From the NCBI RefSeq assembly GCF_019578655.1, contig NC_063256.1:5642001-5706000 (forward strand): DNA of 64,000 nucleotides, read 5' to 3'. The notes beneath the pieces were generated by a model that did not search any database, had not been told where the DNA came from, and was given only the letters and a program-made list of their open reading frames with translations. The position numbers were made by a program, and so were the translations under genes. Positions 23,001-35,467 of the stretch are shown in pieces. This DNA comes from Ricinus communis (lineage: Eukaryota; Streptophyta; Magnoliopsida; Malpighiales; Euphorbiaceae). How positions within the stretch are numbered: position 1 is the first letter of the stretch; every line of letters starts with the position of its first letter.

Positions 23001-26000
23001 TCCAATTAGCAAGGCAGATCAAGTTCTGAGCTTTCTAAGATTTGTGAAGCAAAAGATCAGACAGAAGCAGGCATATGATTTTCACCATATTTGTTAAAGG
23101 AATACCCCACCTGGGTTGTACTAAATATGACTGATCTACTATTTACTGTTCCTCTTTTAAATTTATGCCTTTACTTTGTCCGGCCCATCAGACTTGTTCT
23201 ACACCATAGGGGGTAGTCCATCCCTTTCTAACCCCACCAAAATTTATATCTACTACAAAATTTGAGTGGAATGCGAAGCTGAAGATACAGGGCGTCGTTT
23301 ACATCAGATTGAAGAAGAGACAGAAGAAATTTAGAAAGAAAAGAGAGAGAATCATATTTACAACATATCCATTTACCGGGTGTTTTCTTCACTCAGCTTT
23401 GCCAGTGCTAAAATAATACGTAAAATTCAAAAGAAGAATATGAATACTCAAGCTGTGGGGTAAAAAACAAACATTCTGGCAACATTAAGACATCGAATTC
23501 AAAAATTTAGCATTGGATCAAACTTGGATTCCTAAATGTATAATTTAACAGCAAAACATCTGGCATATCAAAATAGATCAGTGGCTTCAGTAGCTACTGA
23601 ATCATAAGAGAGAAAACAATTCTAGCATCAACACCTTTTCCTTATTCTACATCAGTAGAATCAGTGGAATAGGGAAATTTAATAATTTTTTTACTTTTAC
23701 TGTATGCCCGTGAGATTAGAAATATTGTTAGCACAAGTTTCTGACCAATACATAGATTGATGATCTATCATAAAAATTAATTGAAGATCAGCAACCCAAC
23801 AAAAGAAAAATTATAGAATTAGCGCATACCTATAGGCCATCGTCGACAATATCAACAACCACTGATGGTATCACAGTTCAACATTCCATCTGGCATTCAA
23901 TAGCTGGAAAGCAAGCGGTATCATGCCAAACAAACTAAAAAGAAAAATGAAGAAAAAAACAGGAGAGATTATTAGCGAAAAGTAAAATTCAGGAATGGAG
24001 ATATGTTTGAACAAATAAAGTGGAAAATCTTATTCATAAATAGGTTCAACCATAATATTTGTACTATAAGCGTATAATACAAGCATGGGTAAAACTAGCA
24101 ACACGAACACATTAAGGGACTCACTTTAAAAGACTGATTTTTACATGTAAAGAGGACCCAACCATGCTCCAGTGATAAACCACCACCCCAACAGGAAAAA
24201 TGAGAGTCATGTCCAGATTTCAGCACCAAAAAACAGTTCACCAGTGCGAGACACAGTTTCAAGCAAGTTTTGCCACTGATGCTCAACAAAAAGCAACATG
24301 AGAAAAGCAAAATCAGTGGTTACATAGTTTTGTATTTTCACTAACATGGTTGATTCATGTGTTGCAACCTCTCTTTATCAATTTGCAGGAGTCATAATTG
24401 GTCAATATATTCATTTGTTATAGAGGCATTCCCATTGCTTAAGGATACAGTTAGTGAAATCGGGTAAACATAAGGATAAAATACAGGAAGAAGAGTGATA
24501 ACATGCCAATTTGCAAAGCTAAACATATAAAATTTCTAGAAAACTAGAAAAAGGAAGTGTGCAAGTTTTCTTTTTTTCTTAATCCGGTTCAGAAAGAATA
24601 AACTTTATTCTTTTGGGCTATACTAATAGGAAATCCTAGGCAATCATGTCATTCCTCCAACCCTCTAACCATTTCCATTTTGCTCCTCTTTTCCCTACTG
24701 TTTCACCATTTATATCATCAACTCCCTCTTACCTACACCTTTTCTTTTTGCAGTGGGCAGTCGTTTGTCCTTAATCACAAGCATATCCTCTTTCAGGTTG
24801 ACAAGAGATACATGATATATAATAACACAAAAGTTCAGAATCTTTATTCTTCTATCTGTAGATCTGTCATTTGAAGTCTATAAAACCACAACTAAAGAAA
24901 TTTAACGTATTCTTTCTTGTTGTGTCCTCGGTTGCCGTCTCCTGCCTGCTCTTTCACCATTACCAGCACAAGAAAGTTTCAGCCTACAAAATAACAAAAA
25001 TAAAGGATATTAATACTCAAAGTACTAGTAAATCAAGTTATGGGCTTAACAGTCCTAGGCTGATATGAGATACGCCTGCTTTACACGGAAATTTAGACGA
25101 GGACTCGACCCTTCATGTTGATGCAAGCTTATTATATTCGACAGTTCTTATGGTTCTCCTCTATACGACTAACTAACTTACCAACCTTACCATACAACTT
25201 TGTTGATTATATCAAAATAATCCACTTTGTTAACCTTTATAACAGAACGTGTAGAAGTACACTGTCAAGGGACATGTGTCTTACAAGTTGAATTGAAAAA
25301 AATTCCTCACTCCTGAGTTTGTCCTGCTAGGATTTTTGGAATCAATGATTCATTACATTAAACATAAAGTGCAGAACTGTGCCACAAAGAAGAGAGAATG
25401 TGAATTCAAACTGATTAAATCCCACAAATCGTGAACATTTAACCACTGCCACCACATGTATACAACTCAATTTTACAACTCCTAGTTTGCTGTTCAGCAT
25501 GCCAATCACTGGATTCGAATTCCCATCCAACAGTTGGCATACTTGTATACACGTATTGCTATTTGCAATATGCAGATGTCCAAAACCATTTGACCGAATT
25601 ATGCGCTTCAATTTCATAAAGTCACCAAAACAAACCAGGTATGTACCAAAGTCCATCTATGTTAGATTATACACCAGATTGTTATAAATAATTTCCGTGG
25701 TAAGTGCAAACTTCAACCTTAACCTTGTTAATTTGATAGATGTGTGTAAAACGCTTACTTTTGAGTGCACCTTCAGGACAGCCTAACAGAGCTTAGAATA
25801 GCATAGGTTGGCTTTCATAAAGGTATTGAGCTCGAGTCACTTCAAGTCCTCAACCTTGGCTTGGTACAAGTTAATGAGCGCATGAACCAAGCTGAAGCTC
25901 ATTACTCGGCCAAGAATTAGATATAATAGTTAGAACTATAACATAAACTTACTCAAATATATAGATATATAACTTAATTACATATGGATTTGAGAAAATA

Positions 26001-29000
26001 TGGTTCCCTACACGTTCTACTTTTATTCAATGTGCGTCAATAAAGCAAAGAAAAAGCACCTAATTTGAGCTCATTTTGAGTGTTCTCAATTTAGCTAGTT
26101 CATAATAAATAAGCTAAATATCAAGCTTCAAACTTGTTTCCAATGTTAAAATATACAAACAGGTGAGTTTACCAAACAGTTATTCAACAGTCTGATATGC
26201 AGTCTTATGCTTCACTAGCCTAAAAGGATGATGCAGAATCATAAAACTTAAAGCTGCTTGCATAATTCTGACCATGATAACTGGCTTGATGCTTACTGAA
26301 GTAATACGACTAACCACAACTTTTTCTACTGGCAGAAACTTTATGCAGTTAACTAGTTAAGTGAAAATCATAGATCAAAGAAGAAAACTGCAGAGAAATT
26401 AAATAAATGAAAAAAGAACAGTTATCTATGTGGATGAGTGCCTAGATGATAGGAAAGGAAAAATTAGGCTAGGTGTAAAATGTGGAAACTATGGAAACTC
26501 TAGAGAAAACTAAAGAAAGTTATATGATAAAGTGTTTAAAATCATTATATGAACGGCTAAGAGATCGTCTATTAAAAAATAAAAAATAAATAAAAAAGAA
26601 GAAAAAGAAAATCATTCTAGCGTAAATAGGAAGACTACAGAGGAATATTTTTCAGCAGAGAAACGGGGACATAATGGAAACCATTAAGTAAATTAACTTC
26701 CAAAAAGTTGCAGAGACAGATGCCAGGTGCCAACAAAATAGTCTCATAAGGTTGTCTGATAGCTGAAACTAAAACTTCTATGATATTATAGGCAGGAAAG
26801 AAATAGTTTTGATAGATTCTCCCTAAAGAGAAGTTACACTTCCTGTATATTACATGAGAAGTAACTTATCATTGATAGGTCCATTTCCTAAGTAAGCAAG
26901 TGTTCATGAGTTTCTAAGATCAACATCAACTATTTCAAATCATCATCAATGAAGCACGCTTCTCATAATACATATGATATTCCTCCTCAACAAACTAATT
27001 GACTCATCGTCGTATCACTACTATCAAACAATAGTTTCACCTCCCCTTGTAGCAAACAGAACACTGAGTCGTGATAATTAAGTAATGCTCATGAGATCAT
27101 GCCAGCTCTGAGCAAAACTTATGCAAGACTATTCATGCGGTTTGTTAAATTCGTATTTCTTTATAATGGGAACATGTGCAAGAAAAGCACCATATTTAGC
27201 AAGTAGATTATTCGATCTTTTTCCACCAATACTTCTCCAACTAGATCCTGTTATATTAAGGCAGATAAACTTTTGCCATAACCTGCCAATCGAACAATAG
27301 TAGGTATAACATTGCAAACAATAGAATTAGTATGTTTAACCCTAGATGTTAAAAAAAAAACATCATAAGATTTACTATAATGATTGACGAGCTCATGTTG
27401 AAAAATGCACCCATCGATCGTTGACAATTCTGAAGATACTATAGAGATTGTTGCTTTTAGTTGGATTCAGTCAGTTCCTAAGTAATTCTGCAACTAGAAA
27501 TCCACTATTCTTTCTTCAGCTATAGCTCAATCTAGGGTTTCTTTTTCTTTCAGAGGAATATTTAATCATCAATTATGCAATCATGGAATCTACTCACACT
27601 TTCCCTGCTTCCCCTTGTACTTAGTCCCCACAGTCAGAATAGTTGATATTGTGAACTGCAAGCATATACTACAAAAGTAAAAAAGAAATTACTAAGCATG
27701 TAAGGGTAAGAAAACACAATATGAAGGGTATCATGAACATTGATTTAGCTTCTAAGAAAGGAAATATACATATTACTTTAATTATGAATCAGTAAAGGGG
27801 CATTCAAATTCAAGAATCTACTAAGACTAATTTAATCATCCGACACGCTGTCTATCCATTACCAGACCAAAGACAAAATGTCAGTCATCATTAATCTTAG
27901 ACAAAACCATCAATAAAATAAATTAATCAAATGAGTTACCAAAGATATCAATGAATGATTAAAGGTCGTATATTTACCATCTAGAAAACGATATTAAATA
28001 ATTGCTCCTATGATTATTGTATAATCAATTCATTCCAGTTAAAGCTTCCACATAACTACAGCTATACAAGTTAACTTAAACATGCTAAATTTAATCCCAT
28101 ACAAAATATCCAAACCTCTGAAAACTTCCAACCCAGAAATTCTCAAGCTTAAAATGTAAAGACACGCGTGTCTTATACTGCTCAGAGTAAGGATAAATTA
28201 TTGGACACGTCCACGTCCAACATAGTTTCATTAATTTTGGTACTTCTTCCTCATGTTTAGGAGATCATGCCCAAGTAATTATGTCCATTCTGAAGTAAGC
28301 CCAACAAAGCTACATAGGGGTAAAGGCAAGCTGAAGTTGGAGAGTAGATGTCATAAAAACCTAAACTGCAGATGTAAAAGCTTTAAAGTTTTCTAAATGT
28401 TTACAGAAAATTTCTAGCACCAAGTCCACGACTGAGAAAATAACTACTTATTTATGTACAATCATTTATTTATTTCTTTTCCCGCATAGTTAAAAGATCA
28501 TACTTTCTACTCTAGGTATCTAATGTGTATTATACTACAAATTAGGGTAGTATGAAGCGCTGAAGTGTGGCATAAACCTGTTCAAATATACTTGAAGGTT
28601 TAAATTGTTCCATAATTTATAATGAAGGAGTATTCAAGCACCTAAACCCACCCCAAGGTTATACCATCATTGTTTGCCTCACTTACTAAACCTTGATGAA
28701 TTTTAGAGCCAAAAAATATTGACAGAGGGAACTTCACATAATATAAGAAGAATCCAAGATTATAACTGTGAGATTAGTCTACAATAAATGAGCGTTTATA
28801 AGAGTAAATGTCAAACGCAAATAGTATACCTGAATTTAGAGAAGTGCTGGTCCCAAAATCTAGTCCATGGAACACAGAGAGCAAAATCAACGAGAGTTTC
28901 ATGTGAATTTGAAAAACTCACTTGTGTTGACGCTAGCAACGAAGTTCACGTCTCTAGACAGCCTCCAAACTCCCACCTTCCGAAAATAAATAAACCAATG

Positions 29001-29771
29001 GCAAGCACAGCAGCTACCTAATCCTGTAATGTAAGAGTTTGTCTTTTCTCCAGGGGTATCCCCTGTAAGCCAAAAAAAATCAGAAGAGCCCCCAAATTTC
29101 AGTACGAACTGGGCAATGTAAAGTTGAAAGGAAGAAGCTAGTAAGTACCTGTTTAGGAGCGACATCATATATCCGATTGCAACCTAATTCCTTTCTGTGA
29201 TAGTGAACAAGTGAAGAAAGAATCGAAACCGTAGCTTTCCTTCAAACTAAAATCAGCCGTGAAAAAGGAGGCTGCTACTAATTGGTAGTTCGGTAAAATG
29301 AAAACCCTTTAAGCATGCAGTGCACTCACCAGACTCCCTCTGACCTGATTCTTTCGTCCAACGATTTTCCATTAGTCAGTATATCATGTTCCAATTGACA
29401 GAACGAAACATCAAATTTACGGGCATGGCGCCATATGAATGAACACTTGTGGGAGATAACACAAAATAACTGCCACTGTTTCCTTAATCCATCTCCGTTA
29501 ATTAAATAAAATGTGCGAGACAAGCTTAACAAATAAAACACAACATAACTGTAAAACTGATCTCATTAATTCATTCTTCATCATTACACTAAATACTGTT
29601 TCAAATCCCTAAAACCAAAAAAGAAAAAAAAAATAAAAAAATTAAGATCCGATGTCTTTTCTTTTAAATGGGCATACATGGACCCAAATACACCCACAAA
29701 GCCACCAAATTTACAGAAACTAACCCTAGAAACCACTACTACTGCCGAAACTAAACCACCAGCGGTCGTCG
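23001..29771. other. Gene-poor interval between the P-loop gene and histone H1
   Basis: 6.8 kb without a recognisable protein gene on either strand. Open frames are short, and none shows a known domain. The first few hundred bases are presumably 3' UTR of the P-loop gene; the last about 250 are 3' UTR of H1. A perfect 12-base palindrome GACACGCGTGTC lies at 28161-28172. The interval 28900-29330 is less AT-rich and has splice-like signals on the minus strand, but no continuous reading frame could be assembled. Confidence 0.45.
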
Positions 29772-30773
29772 TCACTTCTTCCCCTTCCTAGTAGCAGCTT
29801 TCTTCGCCGGCGACTTGACGCTCTTTGGCTTCACACCCTTAGCCGGTGCCTTCTTTGCAGATGCCGCTTTTTGCGGAGCTGCTTTAGGAGCAGCAGCTTT
29901 CCTCCCTGGTGTTGTCCTTGTAGATGTCCTTGCAGCTTTAGCCGGCCTCTCCTTTGGCTTGGGCCTAGCTGGAGCCAGCTTGGGTTTCGCAACTGGCTTA
30001 GCCTTAGTAGGTGCAGCAGCCTTTGGCTTAGCAGCCGACTTAGCCTTGACAGCCGGCTTAGTTTTAGCAGCCGGCTTAGCTTTAGCAGCTGGCTTAGCCT
30101 TAGCAGCGGGCTTAGTAGCTACGGCCTTTGGCTTAGCCTTTGGCTTCTTAGCTTCTTTGGGTTTTGTAGCCTTCGTCTTAGCCTTAGGCTTAGCTGCAGC
30201 AGAAGCAGCTGATTTCTTTTTAGCCTTAGCTGGAGCTGGACTAGCAGTAGCCGGCTTAGAAGCTGATGACCGGGCAGGGGGGAGCTTAAACGAATGCTTA
30301 ACTTTGACAAGCTTACCAGCAGCTACAAGCTTTTTCAAATGATAAAGTAACAGCTTCTTAACATTAGCTGGCAACTGCTTATGCTTCTCTTCAACAAACT
30401 TAGTAATTGCATACTGACTTGAACCTGTTTTCTCCTTCAATGTCACAATAGCATCCTTTATCATCTGTAAAGAGGGCATAAAAATTACAAATCAGATCTA
30501 CACTTGGCCAAAAATAAAAATCAAAACAAGAACCACATGAATTAATGATATAATACGCACCTCTTCATAAGGAGGATGAGAGGAAGGATTACGGAGACGA
30601 GGTTTCTTAGGAGTAGCAGCAGCAGCAGCAGGAGCTTTTTTGGCTTTGGGTTCCTTAGTTTTCTTTGACTTAGCTGCCTTAGGGGTGGTGGCCGGAGGAG
30701 CCTCCTCAGCTGGCTCAGTGGTTTCAGGTTCAGGAACAGGCTCGACAGGAAGCTCTGGAACTTCAGTTGCCAT
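29772..30773 (-). CDS. H1: Linker histone H1
   Basis: Minus-strand gene of two exons, 30773-30561 and 30464-29772, joined in phase over a 96-base intron. It encodes 301 residues. The N-terminal tail (1 to about 60) is rich in Glu, Pro, Thr and Lys. The globular winged-helix H15 domain follows (about 62-130: HPPYEEMIKDAIVTLKEK...SSQYAITKFVEEKH...LLYHLKKLVAAGKLVKVK). The intron splits this domain after PYEE. The tail of about 170 residues is almost only Lys, Ala and Pro, with tandem KPAAKA-type units. H1 binds nucleosomal linker DNA and compacts chromatin. The length fits major dicot H1 variants (Arabidopsis H1.1/H1.2). From memory those genes, At1g06760 and At2g30620, sit beside P-loop and MUG genes as here. 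The start has good context directly after the telo-box leader. Confidence 0.97.
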
Positions 30774-30785
30774 TAGATTTAAAAT

Positions 30786-30801
30786 CTAGGGTTAGGGTTT
30801 T
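30786..30801 (-). promoter_or_regulatory. Telo-box in the H1 leader
   Basis: On the minus strand this reads AAAACCCTAACCCTAG, just 5' of the H1 start codon. AAACCCTAA telo-boxes near transcription starts are typical of plant translation-machinery and cell-cycle genes. Confidence 0.75.
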
Positions 30802-30931
30802 AGAGAATTCAAGAAGAATTGGATTGAATTTGGGATCTAAAGAAGGAATTGAGTTGTCCTGGTGATTTTGTTTATCTGTTTTTCTTTTTTTTTTTTTTCC
30901 TGAGCGTGTGAGAAGATGACGAAATGAAAGG

Positions 30932-30941
30932 GATTTAAATA
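30932..30941 (-). promoter_or_regulatory. TATA-like element of H1
   Basis: TATTTAAATC on the minus strand, about 160 bases before the H1 start codon, is the best TATA candidate in this promoter. Confidence 0.5.
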
Positions 30942-30981
30942 GTCAAGTATGTGTGAGAGAGTATCCAAAAGCCGAGCTCTG

Positions 30982-31009
30982 ATTGGCTAATAGCCCTAGC
31001 ACGCGGATC
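30982..31009 (-). promoter_or_regulatory. CCAAT box and histone octamer of the H1 promoter
   Basis: CCAAT on the minus strand at 30982-30986 lies next to the plant histone octamer CGCGGATC at 31002-31009 (plus-strand reading). The octamer is known from plant core-histone promoters, where it supports S-phase and meristem expression. The order octamer - CCAAT - TATA - start is that of a normal promoter. Confidence 0.7.
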
Positions 31010-33922
31010 GCTTCATTTTACAAGTTTAAATAATAGCCATTGGATAATGGGTTTATCTACGGTTGATAATGTTAGACAGAAGGGGTGTGAATGGATGTGG
31101 TTTAGGAAGAATGGATGGGAAAGTTTGTATGGTTGTGCTTTTAAGCTCAATTTATTTAGCTCTAATTTGAGTTACACTCGACGGAATTTTGTAAGGTTTG
31201 TTGCATTTTTTAGCTTATTACATAAGCTTTCCAATGAGTCCTGGCACGTTTTGTGAGGTTTAGTAGTTTGGGAGATTTTTGAGTTAGAAGCCACAAAGGT
31301 CAAAACTAGGGTTTCATTTGATGTTATTGTGGTTTTCAGATATTTTAGAAGAATGCCTTGATTCAATTCTGGATTTTTTTGTATTATTTGGTAATAGCTT
31401 AGTAAATGAACATATTGATCGAAGAATCGCGAAAATCCGATAAGTTTTGAATGCCAAATTATTGATGCGAATGAGACTAAAGTTGAACATATATTATAAG
31501 TATATCAAGTAGGCTAATGTATATATGGTATGTGCATTTGAAAAAAAAATAACATGATTCATTACTTCATAATTCCTAATACATTTAAATGGTTACCAAT
31601 GTAAGTATAGAATGTGAACAAACATCAATACCAAAGAAGGTAATTTATACAATTATCTGACTATAAACTTATATTATTTTCTTACGAGAATTTTTCACTC
31701 ATTTCTCGTAAAAAAACTAATATATCTTTCTATCACGTGAATAATTTTTTAAAATTTGTTCTTATATAAAAAATTTTATGGCGGCTTATAATATTGATCT
31801 CATAATTATATGATGTTAGTATACATCAAACTAATGTAGCATGCTAATTAGATTGCATGATGACTTTTATTTACTTTTAACATCAACTGCCAACTACTTT
31901 AAAAAGGGTAGGCATGCAAACATTTGAATGACTTAAAATGTAAGAAGCATGTATTTATTTATGTTTAATTTGTTGAATTAATATCAAAAACATTTTATAT
32001 CTTCTTTTCAACTATGAGTTAAAATCACTTCGTGCATGTATGGACTAAAGCAATAGTGAAAATTTAGGGTAGTTGTTAGAGAAATTGTGCACCTTTAGGT
32101 TTATTGTACTTAGACTACTTGCATTGTTCATCAAACATACAACATGTGAACTATATCATAAATCCATCCATTTGAATTGGTAGTGGAGTAGATTAGTAAT
32201 TCTAAGCTTTTAAATTCATCATATGGTATATGACTTTTTATTTACTTTTTTTACACCTTTCATGAACTACTCCAAAATACAAAACATAAACATATTGAAA
32301 TGACTTAAAAATATGATAACTATGCATTGAAATTTCTTTGATTGTCAATCTATAATAAAAAGATTACACATACTCTAATTCAATTATGAATTAAAATCGC
32401 ATCATGCAAGTATAGAATAAAGGATTGGTAAATATTTAAAATGGTTACTAGTAACACTTAAAATTCTTTTTACATCCAAATCTATTGCATTGCTAATCAA
32501 ACAGACAAAATGTAAATCAATTTATAGATTTGACTTTGTTGGTGAATAAATGAACTAAGCACTCTATAATTCATATACATATAAGAAAATGTTACTTTTA
32601 CTAAATTGTTTGTATTCCAGTGACTTTATCGGGTTAGGCTATTAGTTTCTCAAGCTATATAGATCTACACTTATATTGTGAGAGATTTCAATTTCTAAGG
32701 AATAAGAAATAAAAATAATTTATAAAGATAAACATCTAACCAATTAAACGGTTAGTTACAGTCATTTTGATATTTATTCAATTTAAATCAAAATCTATTA
32801 GTCGGATTCTATACTTTCACATTAATCAAATCAGTTCAATTTTATAATTTGATATTAAAGCAAGTCTAGTTTGGTTTTTTTAATTTTTCAGCTTTTCATC
32901 TAAATGTCTAGTCCCAGCAGGTAGGGTAGATGTTGCCATTGCCTTTAAGTTTAATCTCAAGTTTTAGGAAGAGAATTTCAAGTTCAAGTGATATTAAGCG
33001 TTAAAGTCAAATTTCAATTACACTTGAGAGTATTAGAGATCCCACATCACTAAAATAATTTATAAAAATAATTATCCAACAAACAAAGTACCTAGCTCTA
33101 ATTATTTTGATATTGGTAAGATCCAAGTCCAAATCTATTAGTTGGGTTCTATGTTCTCTCATTCATTCAACTTCTACCTTAATAAAATCAATTCAATTTT
33201 TGATAAATATGTATAATAAACCATTTGAATTGTGCTAGGAGAAAATATGATAAAAAAAGTATAACTTGAGTGAAAATATATTTACTATAGCCAAATTAGA
33301 ATTTGGATCAATATTTAATGTGAACTTTTTTTACTGAACTCTCCAAAGCTGTTACAAGATTATTAAAGTATTTTTATGAAATTACCTTTTGAAAATGCTA
33401 AAAGAAAATTTAAATATGTCAATACATATTATTAAGTCCTACTTTTACTTTTTCATCTATGAACAAATAAAATATAATCAAATTTGAATGGTACGTATAA
33501 TAAAGTTACATTTTTAAACAAGTTTAGAATAATCTCCGGATAATTATTATTCTAAAACAAGTTTGGATTCGATTACCTTTTATAAGACATGTATTCTACT
33601 AAATTCCATTCCTATTTAAGTTAAAATTGTGCTAAAAATATATTAAAGCACAATGTTCTTAGAATTGTATGAGATATATTGTCCCTTAAACTATAAAACT
33701 TGTAGTTTATTACAATATTAACCCAAAATGGACCAGAGTAGCACTCTGCAAATAAACTATCTTAAGTGCTAATTTGATAAATTTAAAAAAGACAATGATA
33801 CAATCAGAATAAAATAAAATAAAAAGGAAAATTCTTGCACAGTTCTATATATATTATTATATGTATATCAAACTAATAGATGATTGATACATATTTATTA
33901 GTTTTAAATAATAGAGTATATA
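31010..33922. other. AT-rich spacer with diverged direct repeats
   Basis: No gene seen. Two diverged direct copies occur at about 31860-32170 and 32230-32530 (shared: GACTTTTATTTACTTTT, TTGAATGACTTAAAAT-like and CATGTATGGACTAAAG-like segments). A second pair occurs at about 32700-32840 and 33050-33210 (shared AATAATTTATAAA and AAATCTATTAGTxGGxTTCTAT). TTAGAGATCCCACATCACTA near 33033 resembles a stretch frequent in plant LTRs. Old retroelement debris is likely. Confidence 0.45.
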
Positions 33923-34268
33923 TGACAATCATTCAATACTAAAGAGCTAGAGACAACTTGGAGAGCTTTTGTAAAGAGAAATATCTTGATTTCTACTGGA
34001 TGATTACAAATGAAATCTCTAAGCTATATATAGGCTTCCACCTCCTCAATGGACAGTGAGGATACATTTTATCTAATAGCTAAGATTAAGTATCTAGAAT
34101 GTTCTACACACTTCCATACTTATCTACACATTATACATGCTTCTAGATTATTCTAGAATGTTTTAGATGCTTCCAGATTCTTCCAAATGATTCTAGAATG
34201 TTTTAAATGCTTCCAGATTCTTCCAGATGATTCTAGAATGTTCTAGAATCCTCCCTTGCGTTGTAGCA
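33923..34268 (-). mobile_element. Solo LTR (copia-like) with heat-shock elements
   Basis: Non-coding block that reads, on the minus strand, like a U3-R-U5 unit. A U3 (34268 to about 34040) is packed with TTCTAGAA/TTCCAGA motifs. A TATA box (CCTATATATAGC, about 34022-34035) follows, then about 100 bases of R/U5. Tentative ends are TG/CA at 33923 and 34268. No primer-binding site, polypurine tract or coding region flanks it, so it looks like a solo or truncated LTR. I could not define a target duplication, so the boundaries are approximate. Confidence 0.6.
34150..34248. repeat. 40-bp tandem repeat containing heat-shock elements
   Basis: Two 40-base units (34150-34189 and 34190-34229) differ at only a few positions, and a third begins at 34230. 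Each starts ATTCTAGAATGTT. The third runs into TTCTAGAATGTTCTAGAA (34231-34248), a perfect four-block heat-shock element (TTCnnGAAnnTTCnnGAA). Confidence 0.85.
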
Positions 34269-34282
34269 AACTTTGGAGGCTA

Positions 34283-34303
34283 TATGTGTGTGTGTGTGTG
34301 TGT
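34283..34303. repeat. (TG)n microsatellite
   Basis: About nine TG units directly beside the solo LTR. Confidence 0.8.
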
Positions 34304-35467
34304 TACTCTTATATTTATTATAGTAAATACATTATGTATAAGTAAGAATTTTTAAAAAATAAATCGTAAAATCGTAAACATATTTTATAAGGAAACCTAG
34401 AAAACACGTGTCAGAAAATGAGAATGATATTTAATGATTAAATTCAATTATATCAGAAAAAATAGCACAGTTTTAATAAAGTTAATTCATTTTAAATTTA
34501 AAAAAAATAGTTGTAGAAAAATAATTTAATAATCAAGCTGGAGAGCAAAAGGAATTATCAAGTTTGAATTATAAATGTACAAACAAAATAAGATAATCTC
34601 AAAACGCAATGCATTTTTTCCTTTTAATACCATTTACTTCTATTACACTTTTACTATTTCAAAATTGAAATAATTACGAATTTAGTATTTTAATTTTTTC
34701 TATTTAAATATATGAATTACTTTTTGAAGTAAGTAATTAAACTTATTAATTATGTATATTATAATATTTTTTGTAGGTTTTACATGTTAGAGTAATAATT
34801 TATTTTATTTTTCATATATAAATTCTTACTTCTCATTAGTCACAATTTTTTATATGATTTATCCTATTTTTCTTATATTTTTAATTCTTTATATTTTCTA
34901 TTAATTTTTTTAACACTTAAAAAGCAAGTATATTAGATTAATTTTCTTTTTTTATGTACTTTTTAGAGAAAAGAATATATTTTATTTTTATTTTTTTAAG
35001 TGAATGTAAGAAAATAAAATAATAAAAAATAGCATTTAGTTTTTCTTAATTTTTATTTTGATAAATGAAAGAGAGAATTTTATTTTATTTTTTTAATTTC
35101 TTGAAAAGTAAATGAAATATTTTAGAATAATATTCCTAAAAATTGATAGAAAAAAGAAAAACTAAGAGAATATAAGATTATACTTAATATTATTTAAATC
35201 AATTTATTGTTCAAAATAAGTCATATAAGTATTTTAATCTATAAAACTAATTAAAAATATTATATTAAATAATTTTTGCAGATTCAAAGACTTAATTGAA
35301 CAAAAATTATTTTAAACATTGAAACAAAAAAAGTTTAAGAAATTAAGATAAAAAATTTACAATTTTTCCTTTAATAAATCACACGATAACTATTTTGTGA
35401 AAGATATTTTAGCAAGTGCAAATGGTTGAGCGGTTTGGACGTATGGATTTAGAAATGGATAAAGATT
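34304..35467. other. Very AT-rich spacer
   Basis: No gene or recognisable element. Dominated by A and T runs and short ATTTTATTT-like units. Confidence 0.5.

Noticed and set aside
24871..25068. Short plus-strand frame with an N-terminal hydrophobic segment
   Set aside because: Isolated, 65 codons, no relatives recognised, biased Lys/Ser composition of AT-rich DNA.
29815..30342. Long plus-strand open frames over the histone H1 gene
   Set aside because: They are the antisense reading of the Lys/Ala-rich H1 tail, which rarely contains stops in reverse; Leu/Ala/Ser-only composition shows the artefact.
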